Assembly: GCA_021844725.1 (NCBI GenBank)
Contig: JAKBSX010000241.1
Span: 473-5,620, forward strand
Reading direction: 5' to 3'
Source of the DNA: Actinomycetes bacterium
GTDB taxonomy: Bacteria > Actinomycetota > Acidimicrobiia > Acidimicrobiales > Acidimicrobiaceae
Length of the DNA stretch: 5,148 bases
Position numbers and translations under genes: made by a program
The notes under the pieces: generated by a model
What the model saw: only the letters and a program-made list of their open reading frames with translations
Databases searched by the model: none
Told to the model about the DNA's origin: nothing
Shown: positions 4,600 to 5,148 of the stretch, piece after piece
Position numbering within the stretch: position 1 is the first letter of the stretch
How the letters are laid out: each line of letters begins with the position of its first letter

Positions 4600-5148
4600 T
4601 CAGTCTTCGATGGAGCCATGCGTCTCCTCTGCCAGCCACCGCCTTGCATGCTGTGCTGCCCACGATCTGCTAACGTAACCCGTGAAAATCGATCTCAGGG
4701 CTTCTCTGTGAGTCAACGCAAAAAAGATGTGGCCTAGAATAGCCACGACTATCGCAAAGGCCAATACATCGTGGACAAAAGTTGCTCCGGTTCGCCAATC
4801 CAGGGGGAAAAAGTTGAACCAGCGAAGTATGAAACCGGTTCCGAACATCACCACGATTGAGGAGCCTATGAAAAGGGCGTTCAACTTTTGGCCTGGGTTG
4901 AACTTGTCCGACTGGACAAAGAGATCACGACCGATCGAACGCAGCCACTTGAGCTCGCTTCGGTTCCAAAGACCGAATCGACCGAGATCAGCTCTGAAGC
5001 GTTTGCCCCATGAACCTGACATCGAGATCAGAAGTGGCACCGGGAGTATGATGCCCGTCCAGGTGTGGATCTCGGCGATGAGCGCACGTCGACCGACCAA
5101 TGCCTCCACCTGTCCAAAGTAAAGCGGAAGCGCCGTAAGGATGAGAGC
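4600..5148 (-). CDS. Formate dehydrogenase cytochrome b gamma subunit, C-terminal part (partial)
   Basis: The frame is open to the right edge, so 182 residues are visible and the 5' end is outside; the GTG at 5107-5109 is internal, because clear family sequence (helix-like A-L-I-L-T-A-L-P-L-Y-F) continues upstream of it. Numbering from the window edge: the end of one membrane helix (1-11), a second at about 27-43 starting I-H-T-W-T-G (His28), F-N-P-G-Q-K at 83-88 before a third helix (about 90-108), and a fourth at about 123-146 with His126 and His140. The tail is G-Y-V-S-R-S-W-A-A-Q-H-A-R-R-W. The motifs align with E. coli FdnI as I recall it (Y-N-A-G-Q-K; His57, His155 and His169; G-K-V-S-R-R-W-A-K-K-H), including the 14-residue spacing of the last two histidines. 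This subunit binds two b hemes and passes electrons from the catalytic and iron-sulfur subunits to quinone. The catalytic genes would be expected upstream of it, beyond position 5148. Thiosulfate reductase cytochrome b is a less likely alternative. Confidence 0.85.
   Translation of the reverse strand, partial: ALILTALPLYFGQVEALVGRRALIAEIHTWTGIILPVPLLISMSGSWGKRFRADLGRFGLWNRSELKWLRSIGRDLFVQSDKFNPGQKLNALFIGSSIVVMFGTGFILRWFNFFPLDWRTGATFVHDVLAFAIVVAILGHIFFALTHREALRSIFTGYVSRSWAAQHARRWLAEETHGSIED

Noticed and set aside
4490..4678. 62-codon plus frame with a TTG start
   Set aside because: It overlaps the 3' end of the formate dehydrogenase gamma gene antisense and has no protein-like features.

Overview
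The window carries five genes that can be supported, two of them cut by the window edges, separated by unusually long stretches without recognisable genes. By eye the base composition is moderate (about half G+C). Three features point to an actinobacterium-like organism of moderate G+C: a small 'WFGPRRFGWG' membrane protein, a SapM-like secreted phosphatase lipoprotein, and weak or absent Shine-Dalgarno sequences. Acidimicrobiia would fit, but this is a weak inference, since no rRNA or other phylogenetic marker is present.

Layout. Positions 1-53 (+) are the last 16 codons of a 3-hydroxyacyl-CoA dehydrogenase. Positions 202-462 (+) encode a small two-helix membrane protein with a strong hairpin inside its 5' end. 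Positions 463-849 have no convincing gene. Positions 850-2394 (-) encode a 514-residue aldehyde dehydrogenase that closely follows the N-terminal half of PaaZ from phenylacetate degradation but lacks the C-terminal MaoC-type hydratase domain. Positions 2395-3250 are a long divergent intergenic region with several short inverted repeats and AT-rich patches. Positions 3251-4246 (+) encode a lipoprotein phosphoesterase of the acid phosphatase / phosphatidylinositol-3-phosphatase type. Positions 4247-4599 lie between convergent genes and contain a tight pair of palindromes. Positions 4600-5148 (-) are the C-terminal part of the cytochrome b gamma subunit of a membrane-bound formate dehydrogenase; its 5' end lies outside the window.

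How they fit together. The 3-hydroxyacyl-CoA dehydrogenase end and the PaaZ-type aldehyde dehydrogenase are consistent with a CoA-thioester aromatic or fatty-acid catabolic neighbourhood, but they lie on opposite strands and are not one operon. The phosphatase and the formate dehydrogenase subunit look functionally unrelated to these. I see no CRISPR array, tRNA, rRNA, insertion sequence or defence system. The main points for follow-up are the single-domain PaaZ, the small membrane protein, and paired palindromes that recur in the intergenic regions. No clearly new system is evident.
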